Shown piece after piece: positions 1 to 7,207 of a stretch of 14,597 nucleotides of DNA; positions within the stretch are counted from its first letter, which is position 1; the number at the start of each line of letters is the position of its first letter. Both the position numbers and the translations under genes were made by a program. The notes beneath the pieces are model-generated. The model was given only the letters and a program-made list of their open reading frames with translations, was not told the DNA's origin and made no database searches. Source of the stretch: Chloroflexota bacterium (GTDB lineage Bacteria; Chloroflexota; Anaerolineae; Anaerolineales; DRKV01); the NCBI GenBank assembly GCA_011051635.1, contig DRKV01000150.1, positions 1 to 14,597 on the forward strand. Reading direction: 5' to 3'.

Positions 1-720
1 GTGCCGCTGGGCATTCCAGGGTTCGACGACCGCTTGCTCCCCGGAGGGTTATTGCAGGGCACCACAACGCTCGTTGGCGGCGACCCTGGCATCGGCAAAA
101 CTGTTACTGCACTCCACTTTTTACTCAACGGAGCCGCCCAGGGCGAATCCAGTTTGTATATCTCCTTCCAGGAAGACCCGCGTCAACTGAGGAGCATTGC
201 AGAGAATTTTGGTCTCTCCCCCAGTGTACAAGAAGAACGAGGGACTTTCCACTTGGCATATACTTCGCCCGTCGAACTTGACCTCGACAAACACGCTTAT
301 GTCATGCTGGAGACCATAAAACGCACCCGGGCCCGGCGCGTGGTAATAGACAGCATCAGTGACTTGCAAGCCGCGGCCCACCGAGGACACAGCCGCTTTT
401 TCGATTTCGTTTACAGCCTGGTGCAATGGTTCAAAGATTACGGGATTACGGCTATGCTCACTGCCGAAATGGGAAGCATCTTTGCATCCGAATTGACCCT
501 CACCGGACGAGGGGTTTCACACATCGCCGACAACATTCTCCTGATGCGATATACCGAAATCGATGGAGAAATCCGGCGGGCGCTCACCATGCTTAGCGCT
601 CGCGGCAGCAGCCACAGCCAAAAAGTTTTCGAATACCTGATAGACGAAACCCGGGGGCCCCGCCTGGGAAACCCAATCAGTAGCGCATTTTCCACCTTCC
701 GCGAGTCCCAGCGAATGTAA
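1..720 (+). CDS. KaiC/RadA-like RecA-superfamily ATPase domain protein (5' end outside window)
   Basis: The protein belongs to the RecA-fold ATPases of the KaiC type, which are cytoplasmic and often act in signalling or timing. The open frame begins at the first base of the window with GTG, but the text starts inside the usual domain opening (LGIPGFDDRLLPGG). This is probably an internal Val of a longer protein, perhaps the second of two KaiC domains. Walker A is G27-D-P-G-I-G-K33-T34, and Walker B is the hydrophobic run ending in D117 (VVIDS). The segment F56-Q-E58-D-P matches the FEE(S/T)P segment holding the paired catalytic glutamates of KaiC-like proteins; here the first is Gln (Q57) and the second is kept (E58). 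The C-terminus (EYLIDETRGPRLG) also fits the family. The stop is two bases before the start of the HD-GYP sensor gene, so the two are probably co-transcribed and may act in one pathway. Family is confident; role is unknown. Confidence 0.85.
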   Translation: MPLGIPGFDDRLLPGGLLQGTTTLVGGDPGIGKTVTALHFLLNGAAQGESSLYISFQEDPRQLRSIAENFGLSPSVQEERGTFHLAYTSPVELDLDKHAYVMLETIKRTRARRVVIDSISDLQAAAHRGHSRFFDFVYSLVQWFKDYGITAMLTAEMGSIFASELTLTGRGVSHIADNILLMRYTEIDGEIRRALTMLSARGSSHSQKVFEYLIDETRGPRLGNPISSAFSTFRESQRM

Positions 721-722
721 CC

Positions 723-3641
723 GTGCATCTCCCACACACATTCTCCCAGGCCGGGTTGCAAGCCCTACAACGTCTCAGCATCACTTTGGGCGCCACCCTA
801 TCCATCCAGGACGAGAGCGCTTCTTTTCTGGAATGGGTGGTATCTATCCTCTCCCCTTCCGTAGTAGCACTGTTCGTACGCAGCGAGACCGACGAGACGC
901 TGCACTTCATCGAAGGAAGCCCCTCTCCGCAGAACAGGAATGTCCCTCTTCCCATGGGGTTCAACCCTTGGAAATGGCTGGAAACCCAGGGAATTGCCGT
1001 TCATCATGAGGCACAATATGTTATTCCCCTGAGTGTAGAGGGAGAGATTTTCGGGATTTTGTGCCTGGCGCGGCCAGAATCGCTCAACGAAACCAGCGAA
1101 CAAGTACTGGACATCGCCGCCACGATGCTGAGTTCCATTTTGCGAAATATCCAGCGCTACCGGGATGTTGAGGCCTTGGTGGAGGAGAGAACAGCCGCTC
1201 TGCGCGCCAGCGAGGAGCGCTACCGCTTGATTTCCGAAACTGTCTCAGATTTCGCCTACGCGGCGCGGGTAACAGAAGACGGCACCATCATCCCGGAATG
1301 GGTAACCGACTCTTTTTACCGTGTGAGCGGCTATAAGCCCCGGGAGTTGACCGCCCTGGACGGCTGGACCCCCATAATAGTGAAGGAAGACCTGGGAGTC
1401 GGCCAGAAACGACGGGGAAAAGTGCTGGCCGGGCAAAGCGACGTGGGAGAATTTCGCGTTCGCTTCAAAGATGGCTCCGTCCATTGGCTACGGGATTTCA
1501 CCCGCCCCGTCTGGGATGAGAAGGCTGGGCGAGTGGTGCGCCTTTACGGTGCGGCACAGGATATTACGGCTTACAAGCAGGCCCAACAAGCGCTGGAGCA
1601 AAGCGCCGCCGAGGCCAATGCCCTGCTAGAAACTGCCGGCGCTATCACTTCGCTAAACCTGGAGCAGGTGCTAAACACCATCATCCAACGTGCCCGGGAA
1701 CTATTTCAAGCCGATGGAAGCCGTATTCACCTGCTGGAGGCCGATGGGTACACGTTACACTGCGTGGTAGCCCATCATGATGCCGCCGGACAGGTAATGG
1801 CTATGCCCATCCATTTGGGGGAGGGTTTCACGGGAAAGGTGGCTGCAGAAGGGAAAGCGCGCATCATCAATGATACGGAGGCCGAAGACGAAGGCATGCA
1901 CGTGCCCGGCACCCCTGCAGAAAGCGAGGCACTGATGCTGGCCCCCCTGCAACGGGGAGAGAAAATTATTGGGGTAATGACCGTCTCCCGCGTGGGAACG
2001 GAGCGCCCCTTCTCCCAACACGACCTGAAACTCTTGCAGGCGTTTGCAGCCCAGGCCGCTATCGCCATCGCCAACGCCCAACTCTACGAAAAACGCCGCC
2101 ATTTTGCATCTCAAATCCAGGCGGTCAATCAGTTGGCGGAGCAACTTCTCAACATCCAGCAAGCCGTACCGGCCTACGTCGCGGTCTGCGAGATGCTCTC
2201 CCATCTCACCCCCTCCATACAGTACATTCTCATCAGCCGCCAGGAGAGGGAACTGCGCCCCGTCTACGTGTGGGAGAAAGGCACGGAGAACGCCCGGCCC
2301 CAGCCACTGCCCGCGCATTCTCCGTTGCTTGCTCTGCAGCAGCAGGCCGCGGATTCCCGCCGTTTGCAATCCATCGCAGCCGCGCCGGCGGCTGTTTGCG
2401 CGCCGCTCGTCCACGGCGAGAGAACCTTCGGCACATTGAGCGTCGTCTTCTCGGAAGAACACATTCTACAAGAGGAAGATACCACCCTGGTAAATGTGAT
2501 AGCCAGCCTTCTGGCCAGCGCATTGGAAAACATCCGCCTTTTTGACGAATTACACCACCAATTAGAGCACATCCGCACCCTGCACCTGGTGGACCGCGCC
2601 ATCAGCGCCAGCGTCGACCTGGACGTAACCCTGAAGGTCATCCTGGAGCAGATTCGTATCCACCTGCAGGCCGACATCACCGCGGTGTTCCTGCTGGACA
2701 CTTACATGCAGCACATTCCCTGCAGGACATTGGATGGGTTGCATGGTGGTATTTCCCTGCGACAAATCATCATGAACACCCGCTCACCGGTGGTGCGCCA
2801 GGTTCTGCTCTCTCAGCAACCCGCCACCATTTATGACCGGGAAGTCTTGAAAACGGTCTTTGTCTCACCGCAGTGGCTGGCACAAGAGAACATCGTCTGT
2901 GTGGAATTAACTCCCCTGATTGCCAAAGGGCAAACGCGCGGCATCCTGGGTATCTTCTATCGTCATGAGTGCCCAGCACACCCCAAAGAACATGCTCTCA
3001 TCCAGGCCATCGCGCGGCAGACGGCTCTCGGAGTAGAACACATCCAATTGTTCGAGCAGTTACAACACACTACCCTGCAACTGGCTGCCGCCCAAGACCA
3101 AGTTTTGGAACACTGGGCCTTGCTCGTCGAAGCCCACGGACAAGAGCCATCCGGCGCCACCCTCAATATGGCCAACATAGCCGTTTCTATTGGACAAATG
3201 CTGCATCTCTCGGACGAAGATATCCACCACCTGCGCCGGGGAATACTCCTGCACGATATTGGCATGTTGCTAATCCCCGAAGTCAATCCGAGAAGGGACG
3301 GGCCTCTCTCCGAAGAGGAAAGACGCATCTTGAAGGAACATCCCTATCTGGGATATGAATTCCTCAAGCCATTGGAGTTTTTGCAGCCCGCGCTGGATGT
3401 GGTGCGCCACCACCATGAGCGCTGGAACGGGAGCGGGTATCCCCATGGATTGAGTGGCGCGGACATCCCCCTGAACGCCCGCATAGCCGCGGTAGCCGAC
3501 GTGTGGACTGCAATGACCTCCCTCCGTCCCTACCGCCCCGCGCTTGCCCCGAAAGAAGCGCTGCAAATCATCCAGGCCCAGGCCGGCAAAGCCTTTGACC
3601 CCCAAGTTGTCGAAGCCTTGAGCATCTTAGTACAATCGTGA
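723..3641 (+). CDS. Multi-sensor HD-GYP protein (GAF-PAS-GAF-GAF-GAF-HD-GYP)
   Basis: A 972-residue soluble signalling protein with no membrane segment. Domains in order: a divergent GAF (about 12-145), a short coiled coil (146-165), PAS with its C-terminal PAC part (about 166-285, ending in the typical YGAAQDIT), GAF (about 300-455), GAF (about 458-608), GAF (about 616-780), and HD-GYP (about 790-970). HD-GYP domains usually hydrolyse cyclic di-GMP. Visible motifs are H844-D845-I-G, LSEEERRILKEHP, H896-H-H-E, G905-Y906-P907 and AVADVWTAMTS. Two usual features are altered: the first-helix GH-x-x-R-V motif reads SGATLNM (A812 for His, N815 for Arg), and the Lys of HDIGK is M848. The phosphodiesterase may therefore be weak, altered or regulatory. 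The GTG start lies 2 bp after the ATPase stop; no clear ribosome site is seen. It precedes the creatininase gene by 10 bp. Confidence 0.9.
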   Translation: MHLPHTFSQAGLQALQRLSITLGATLSIQDESASFLEWVVSILSPSVVALFVRSETDETLHFIEGSPSPQNRNVPLPMGFNPWKWLETQGIAVHHEAQYVIPLSVEGEIFGILCLARPESLNETSEQVLDIAATMLSSILRNIQRYRDVEALVEERTAALRASEERYRLISETVSDFAYAARVTEDGTIIPEWVTDSFYRVSGYKPRELTALDGWTPIIVKEDLGVGQKRRGKVLAGQSDVGEFRVRFKDGSVHWLRDFTRPVWDEKAGRVVRLYGAAQDITAYKQAQQALEQSAAEANALLETAGAITSLNLEQVLNTIIQRARELFQADGSRIHLLEADGYTLHCVVAHHDAAGQVMAMPIHLGEGFTGKVAAEGKARIINDTEAEDEGMHVPGTPAESEALMLAPLQRGEKIIGVMTVSRVGTERPFSQHDLKLLQAFAAQAAIAIANAQLYEKRRHFASQIQAVNQLAEQLLNIQQAVPAYVAVCEMLSHLTPSIQYILISRQERELRPVYVWEKGTENARPQPLPAHSPLLALQQQAADSRRLQSIAAAPAAVCAPLVHGERTFGTLSVVFSEEHILQEEDTTLVNVIASLLASALENIRLFDELHHQLEHIRTLHLVDRAISASVDLDVTLKVILEQIRIHLQADITAVFLLDTYMQHIPCRTLDGLHGGISLRQIIMNTRSPVVRQVLLSQQPATIYDREVLKTVFVSPQWLAQENIVCVELTPLIAKGQTRGILGIFYRHECPAHPKEHALIQAIARQTALGVEHIQLFEQLQHTTLQLAAAQDQVLEHWALLVEAHGQEPSGATLNMANIAVSIGQMLHLSDEDIHHLRRGILLHDIGMLLIPEVNPRRDGPLSEEERRILKEHPYLGYEFLKPLEFLQPALDVVRHHHERWNGSGYPHGLSGADIPLNARIAAVADVWTAMTSLRPYRPALAPKEALQIIQAQAGKAFDPQVVEALSILVQS

Positions 3642-3651
3642 GGAACACCCC

Positions 3652-4329
3652 ATGCGCACTTCAGACCTCAACTGGATGGATGTAGAAGCATATTTGCAAC
3701 ACGACGACCGCATCATGTTCGTATTGGGAGCCTGTGAACAGCACGGCTACCTCAGTCTGTTGACCGATGTAAAAATTCCGCTGGCGCTGGCCGACGCGGC
3801 CTCCCAACGCACCGGCGTTTTGGTGGCTCCGCCGCTTAACTTCGGTGCATCCCCCTATTTTCTTGCCTATCCGGGAACGCTCTCCCTGCGGGTGACCACC
3901 CTGATGGACCTCACCGAAGACCTGGTGCGTTCCGCCTATCGGCAGGGTTTCCGCCGGATGTTGATTCTCAACGGCCACGGCGGAAACGAGCCTGTACGCG
4001 GGCGGCTTTACGAAGTAGCCGACCAGTTGCCCGGGTTGCGCTTGCGCTGGTACGCCTGGTGGACCTCCCACAGCGTCGAACAGGTCGCCTTGAACCACGG
4101 CTTGAAGCCATCCCACGCCAACTGGCTGGAGGCCTTCCCCTTCACTATCGTCAGCGACTTGCCCGAAACGCCCAAGCCGCCTCCTTACATCCCCGGCTTG
4201 ATGGGAGCGGAGGAGGCCCGTCAGGTTTACGGAGACGGCTCCTTCGGCGGGCCGTACCGCGCCGAGAGCACCATCATGAACGAACTTTTCGAGGCCGCCC
4301 TGGACGATATTCTCGATTTGCTGGCATAA
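3652..4329 (+). CDS. Creatininase-family metal-dependent amidohydrolase
   Basis: A 225-residue protein of the creatininase/creatinine amidohydrolase family, cytoplasmic enzymes that open cyclic amides or hydrolyse formamides with a two-metal centre. The metal-site motifs are present: G-A-C-E29-Q-H31-G, followed by T38-D39; the strand-end motif N107-G-H109-G-G-N112; and S-H155-A-N-W-L-E160 where the family usually has HAGExETS. The EQHG-to-TD loop is one residue shorter than the common EQHGPHLPLGTD form and lacks its second His, so the substrate may differ from creatinine. The length is slightly below the usual 240-260. The ATG follows GAGGA at the preceding stop (GTGAGGA, 3639-3645), a reasonable ribosome site. 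It is the third gene of the run beginning with the KaiC-like gene. The family is firm but the substrate cannot be named. Confidence 0.85.
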   Translation: MRTSDLNWMDVEAYLQHDDRIMFVLGACEQHGYLSLLTDVKIPLALADAASQRTGVLVAPPLNFGASPYFLAYPGTLSLRVTTLMDLTEDLVRSAYRQGFRRMLILNGHGGNEPVRGRLYEVADQLPGLRLRWYAWWTSHSVEQVALNHGLKPSHANWLEAFPFTIVSDLPETPKPPPYIPGLMGAEEARQVYGDGSFGGPYRAESTIMNELFEAALDDILDLLA

Positions 4330-4330
4330 G

Positions 4331-4358
4331 GTAGGACAACTGCGAGCAGTTATCCTAC
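4331..4358 (+). terminator. Stem-loop just after creatininase stop
   Basis: Two bases after the TAA, GTAGGA-C-AACTGC faces GCAGTT-A-TCCTAC across a GA centre. This gives 12 pairs with a single C/A mismatch, a near-perfect dyad. There is no U-run after it, so it is not a classic intrinsic terminator. It may instead protect the 3' end, mark an RNA-processing site, or bind a dimeric regulator upstream of the promoter at 4386. Confidence 0.45.
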
Positions 4359-4385
4359 AACAGTGCATCCGACATTTTGGCGCGG

Positions 4386-4414
4386 TTGACCAAACCTGTG
4401 ACAACGCGTACAAT
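4386..4414 (+). promoter_or_regulatory. Sigma-70-type promoter for ridA-response regulator-kinase
   Basis: TTGACC (4386-4391) and TACAAT (4409-4414) are separated by exactly 17 bp. This is five of six matches to the -35 consensus and five of six to the -10, in the only intergenic gap upstream of ridA. Transcription would begin near 4421, giving a leader of about 115 nt. It is the best promoter I can see in the window; the start point is inferred. Confidence 0.7.
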
Positions 4415-4475
4415 GGGGAAGGCACCCCCGGCGGAACAACCTGCCGAGAGAAACCCAAACAACTGCATTCGCATT

Positions 4476-4508
4476 GAACCCAAGGGGGAAGGTCTCCTTG
4501 GGTTTTCT
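4476..4508 (+). terminator. Terminator-like hairpin in the ridA leader (possible attenuator)
   Basis: AACCCAAGG (4477-4485) and CCTTGGGTT (4496-4504) are perfect 9-bp complements. G4486-G4488 can extend the stem with T4493-T4495 (two of these pairs are G-U), leaving an AAGG loop. TTTTCTGTTG follows, a fairly T-rich tail. It lies downstream of the promoter and upstream of the ridA ribosome site, so it would act on the ridA transcript as well as on any read-through. A second AAACCCAA copy at 4451-4458 can pair with the same TTGGGTTT (4498-4505), which would disrupt the hairpin. A small hairpin CGGCGG/CC-T-GCCG (4429-4446) starts the leader. Confidence 0.5.
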
Positions 4509-4523
4509 GTTGCCTCATCAAAT

Positions 4524-4529
4524 AAGGAG
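4524..4529 (+). promoter_or_regulatory. Ribosome binding site that fixes the ridA start
   Basis: AAGGAG lies 6 bases before the ATG at 4536. It decides against the longer open frame that begins upstream at a TTG (4377), which would start before the promoter's -35 box. It is one of the few strong Shine-Dalgarno sites in this window. Confidence 0.8.
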
Positions 4530-4535
4530 CCTGCT

Positions 4536-4946
4536 ATGTCCGCACCCCCCAAGAAAGAAGTTATCATCGCCCCCGAAGCCCCCGCGGCCATTGGCCCCTA
4601 CTCCGTTGCCATTCGGGCCGGGCAATTCGTCTACACCGCCGGACAAATCGGGATAGACCCCGCTATCGGCGCAATTGTCTCCGGCGGGGTAGAAGCCGAG
4701 ACCCGACAGGCTCTCACCAACTTGAAGCACGTCCTGGAAGCCGCCGGTTCCAGCCTCAAAAATGTAGTCAAAACCACCGTCTTCTTGCGTGATATGGAAG
4801 ACTTTGGCCGCATGAACGCTGTCTACGCCGAATTTTTCACCGAGGACTACCCGGCACGCTCCGCCGTCCAGGTTGCCGCTCTACCCAAAGGCGCAGCCGT
4901 TGAAATCGAGGCCGTTGCTCTCGTGAGCCGCTACTACGGCGATTAA
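4536..4946 (+). CDS. ridA: RidA family (YjgF/YER057c/UK114) enamine/imine deaminase
   Basis: A 136-residue cytoplasmic protein, the usual length for this trimeric family. RidA hydrolyses reactive 2-aminoacrylate and related enamines made by PLP enzymes, protecting PLP-dependent enzymes. The sequence has the N-terminal A-P-A-A-I-G-P-Y-S segment, Y-T-A-G-Q-I-G, and P-A-R108-S-A-V-Q-V followed by K-G-A-A-V-E123-I-E. The Arg to Glu spacing of 15 equals that of the catalytic Arg105 and Glu120 of E. coli RidA. The start is chosen from AAGGAG at 4524-4529 and from the match to family N-termini. It is first in a transcript with the response regulator (5 bp gap) and kinase. Why a metabolite-damage enzyme leads a two-component operon is unknown. 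Confidence 0.93.
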   Translation: MSAPPKKEVIIAPEAPAAIGPYSVAIRAGQFVYTAGQIGIDPAIGAIVSGGVEAETRQALTNLKHVLEAAGSSLKNVVKTTVFLRDMEDFGRMNAVYAEFFTEDYPARSAVQVAALPKGAAVEIEAVALVSRYYGD

Positions 4947-4951
4947 CTCCT

Positions 4952-5638
4952 ATGAACGGTGCGCTGATTTTGGTAGTGGACGATGAACCGCATATCGTCC
5001 AATTGGCGCGCATGTACCTGGAACAGGCCGGCTTTCGGGTCATGGCGGCTTCTACCGGAACGCAAGCCCTGCAAGCGATAGCGCGCCACCGCCCGGCTCT
5101 TGTTGTCCTGGATATCATGCTGCCAGAGATGGACGGCTTCACCATCTGCCGTCAACTGCGGGAGAAAGGTGATAAGACCCCGGTGCTGATACTCACCGCC
5201 AGGGACGACGATATAGACAAAATTCTGGGGCTGGAACTAGGGGCGGACGATTACCTGACCAAGCCCTTCAACCCGCGCGAACTCGTGGCGCGGGTCAAAG
5301 CCATCCTGCGTCGCGAGGCCATGCGGCAGGAAGATTTCACCCTGGAACAGCCTATCCGCATCGAAGACCTGGAAATAGACCCCGCGGCGCGAGAGGTGCG
5401 TTTGAACGGCAAACTCATCGCTCTGCGTAATCAGGAATTCGATTTATTGCTTGTTCTCGCCCGGCACTACGGCATTGTCCTCAGCCGCCAAAAACTACTG
5501 GAACTTGCCTGGGGGTACGACTTCTACGGGCAGACCCGCACTGTGGACGTTCACATCAGCCACCTGCGCAAAAAACTGAACGGCAGCCGCGTCTCCATCG
5601 AAACCATCAGCGGAATAGGGTACAAACTGGTCTCCTGA
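4952..5638 (+). CDS. OmpR/PhoB-family response regulator
   Basis: A 228-residue DNA-binding response regulator. The receiver domain (about 5-118) has the acidic pair D10-D11, the phosphoacceptor D54 (VVLDIMLPEMDG), T82 (LILTA) and K104 (YLTKP), all at canonical places. The C-terminal winged helix (about 132-228) shows the EVRLNG hairpin, EFDLL, the recognition-helix region (R-T-V-D-V-H-I-S-H-L-R-K-K-L) and the terminal I-S-G-I-G-Y-K-L. It should be phosphorylated by the kinase encoded next, whose ATG overlaps this gene's TGA by one base. No good ribosome site precedes the ATG, 5 bp after ridA, so translation may be coupled. The stimulus and target promoters are not evident. Assignment is secure at family level. 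Confidence 0.95.
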   Translation: MNGALILVVDDEPHIVQLARMYLEQAGFRVMAASTGTQALQAIARHRPALVVLDIMLPEMDGFTICRQLREKGDKTPVLILTARDDDIDKILGLELGADDYLTKPFNPRELVARVKAILRREAMRQEDFTLEQPIRIEDLEIDPAAREVRLNGKLIALRNQEFDLLLVLARHYGIVLSRQKLLELAWGYDFYGQTRTVDVHISHLRKKLNGSRVSIETISGIGYKLVS

Positions 5639-7056
5639 TGTGGCATTCACTGCGCGCCCGCTTGTGGTTGACTTACGCCGCGCTGGTGGTTTTCGTCCTC
5701 ACCATCGTGGGGCTGGGACTGGTACTCTATCTGCTCCGCAACCCCGCCCTCGATAGACAAACCATCCAACGCCTGGAGGCCACTTCTGCGGTCCTGATAG
5801 CGCGTCTGCGGCAAGAGCGCGGCCTGCCGCGTACCCCACCCGAGCGGGAGGCCGCCCTGCAACGGGTTGCCAACGCCCTAAACGTGCGCATCCTGCTCCT
5901 GCGGCCCGATGGAACCGTGGTGGCCGACTCCCACCAACAGGATAGCGCCGCCATCACCATTCCCAAGCGCCTGGTAGGCCGCTCAACCGGTCTCGTGCGA
6001 GATACCAACGGAAAGGGCTGGTTGTTTGCAGCCCGCGCCCTCCCTCAAGAAGGGGGATGGATATGGACGCTGGCCGAACGCCCCTCACGCCTCAAAGTCG
6101 TCCGGGCGCTCTTCGCAGATGAATTTCTCTCCCTCTTCACGCGTACCGCCTTGCTCGCTCTCAGCCTGGCCTTTCTCCTGGCCTACGCCATCACGCGCTG
6201 GGTCGCGGCCCCGCTGCAAGAGATAGCCGCTTCTGCAGAGGCGCTCGCCCAGGGCGAAATGCGTTCCGTCCCCATTGGAGGTCCCAGTGAGGTGCAATCC
6301 CTGGGACGCGCCTTTAATGCCATGTCCCAGCAGGTACAGGCCAGCCGCCAATCCCAGCGGGACTTCGTCGCCAACGTCTCCCACGACCTGAAGACCCCGC
6401 TCACCGCCATTCGGGGCTTCGCGCAGGCCCTGCTTGACGGCACCGCCGATACACCGGAAACCCGGCATCAGGCCGCCCAGGTGATTTACGATGAAGCCGG
6501 GAGAATGTACCGCATGGTGATGGATTTGCTGGAACTGGCCCGCTTTGATGCGGGTACCGCCAAACTGAAAATTGCCCCCCTGGATATGGAGCAACTGCTC
6601 CGGCGCCTGCTCGAACGTTTTTCCCCTCTCGCCGAAGAAAAAGCCATCCGTCTGGAGTTCATCCCAAAGGGAGAAATCCCGCCCATTTTCGCAGACGAGG
6701 ACCGCCTGACCCGCGTCTTCACCAACCTGATAGAGAACGCCCTGCGGCACACCCCCCGGCAGGGGACGGTGACCGTCATCCTGGCTACGGAGGGACGCAC
6801 GGTATGCGTAGATGTGAAGGACAGCGGTCCGGGAATCCCTGAAGAGGCCCTCCCCCACATCTTCGAGCGCTTCTACCAGGTAGATGCGTCCCGCTCCGGG
6901 CGGCAGGAGCGCGGCAGCGGGCTGGGACTTTCCATTGCCTACGAAATCATCCAGGCGCACGGAGGCCAAATCCATGCCGCCAACCGCCCCGAAGGTGGAG
7001 CCATCTTCAAAGTACGTCTGCCGGCAGAGAAGGGGCAGGCATCAGCGGTCAGGTGA
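5638..7056 (+). CDS. Membrane sensor histidine kinase (HAMP-HisKA-HATPase)
   Basis: A 472-residue class I kinase. TM1 (about 10-33) and TM2 (about 165-188) enclose an extracytoplasmic sensor of about 130 residues with an ILLLRPDGTVVADS segment, typical of PAS-like extracellular folds. HAMP follows at about 188-240. HisKA contains the phosphorylated H249 (F-V-A-N-V-S-H-D-L-K-T-P). The ATPase domain has the N-box N367 (TNLIENALRHTP), G1 D395-S-G-P-G, the F-box FERFYQV and G2 G426-S-G-L-G-L. All catalytic motifs are intact. It is the partner of the regulator directly upstream (TGATG overlap). The last few codons (SAVR and stop) lie inside the 7-bp repeat array beginning at 7047, and the TGA belongs to a variant repeat unit. 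The native C-terminus has therefore probably been reshaped by the repeat. Confidence 0.95.
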   Translation: MWHSLRARLWLTYAALVVFVLTIVGLGLVLYLLRNPALDRQTIQRLEATSAVLIARLRQERGLPRTPPEREAALQRVANALNVRILLLRPDGTVVADSHQQDSAAITIPKRLVGRSTGLVRDTNGKGWLFAARALPQEGGWIWTLAERPSRLKVVRALFADEFLSLFTRTALLALSLAFLLAYAITRWVAAPLQEIAASAEALAQGEMRSVPIGGPSEVQSLGRAFNAMSQQVQASRQSQRDFVANVSHDLKTPLTAIRGFAQALLDGTADTPETRHQAAQVIYDEAGRMYRMVMDLLELARFDAGTAKLKIAPLDMEQLLRRLLERFSPLAEEKAIRLEFIPKGEIPPIFADEDRLTRVFTNLIENALRHTPRQGTVTVILATEGRTVCVDVKDSGPGIPEEALPHIFERFYQVDASRSGRQERGSGLGLSIAYEIIQAHGGQIHAANRPEGGAIFKVRLPAEKGQASAVR

Positions 7057-7207
7057 CAGCGGTCAGTGGTCAGCCGTCAGTGGTCCGCGGTCAGCCGTCT
7101 GTGGTCTGTGGTCAGTGGTCAGCCGTCTGTGGTCTGCGGTCAGCCGTCAACCGTCCACGGTCAACGGTCATCATTCATCATTCACCATTCCGCCTCATCC
7201 CTCATGC
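7047..7207 (+). repeat. Phase-locked 7-bp tandem repeat array (23 units), direct orientation
   Basis: From 7047 the sequence reads as uninterrupted heptamers: GGTCAGC, GGTCAGT, CGTCTGT, GGTCTGC, CGTCAAC, CGTCCAC and similar. The core pattern is (G/C)GTCNN(C/T). After 7173 it grades into ATTCATC, ATTCACC, ATTCCGC, CTCATCC and CTCATGC without losing the 7-bp phase; the last unit contains the ATG of the next gene (7204). The array covers the last codons of the histidine kinase and the whole 147-bp gap. All three + frames are free of stops through it after the kinase TGA, giving misleading open frames rich in W, S, V and Q. It resembles the heptameric short tandem repeats known from filamentous cyanobacteria in form, not in exact sequence. 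Confidence 0.85.

Noticed and set aside
4377..4535. Longer RidA start at TTG 4377
   Set aside because: It would begin upstream of the -35 box and read through the leader hairpin; AAGGAG and family length support ATG 4536.
4421..4535. T-box or known metabolite riboswitch in the ridA leader
   Set aside because: I see no T-box consensus (AGGGTGGNACCGCG) or other aptamer core that I recognise; only the alternative hairpins are supported.
7066..7203. N-terminal extension of the glycosyltransferase from GTG 7066
   Set aside because: The added 46 residues only translate the heptamer array (W, S, V, Q rich); the GT2 fold begins directly after ATG 7204.
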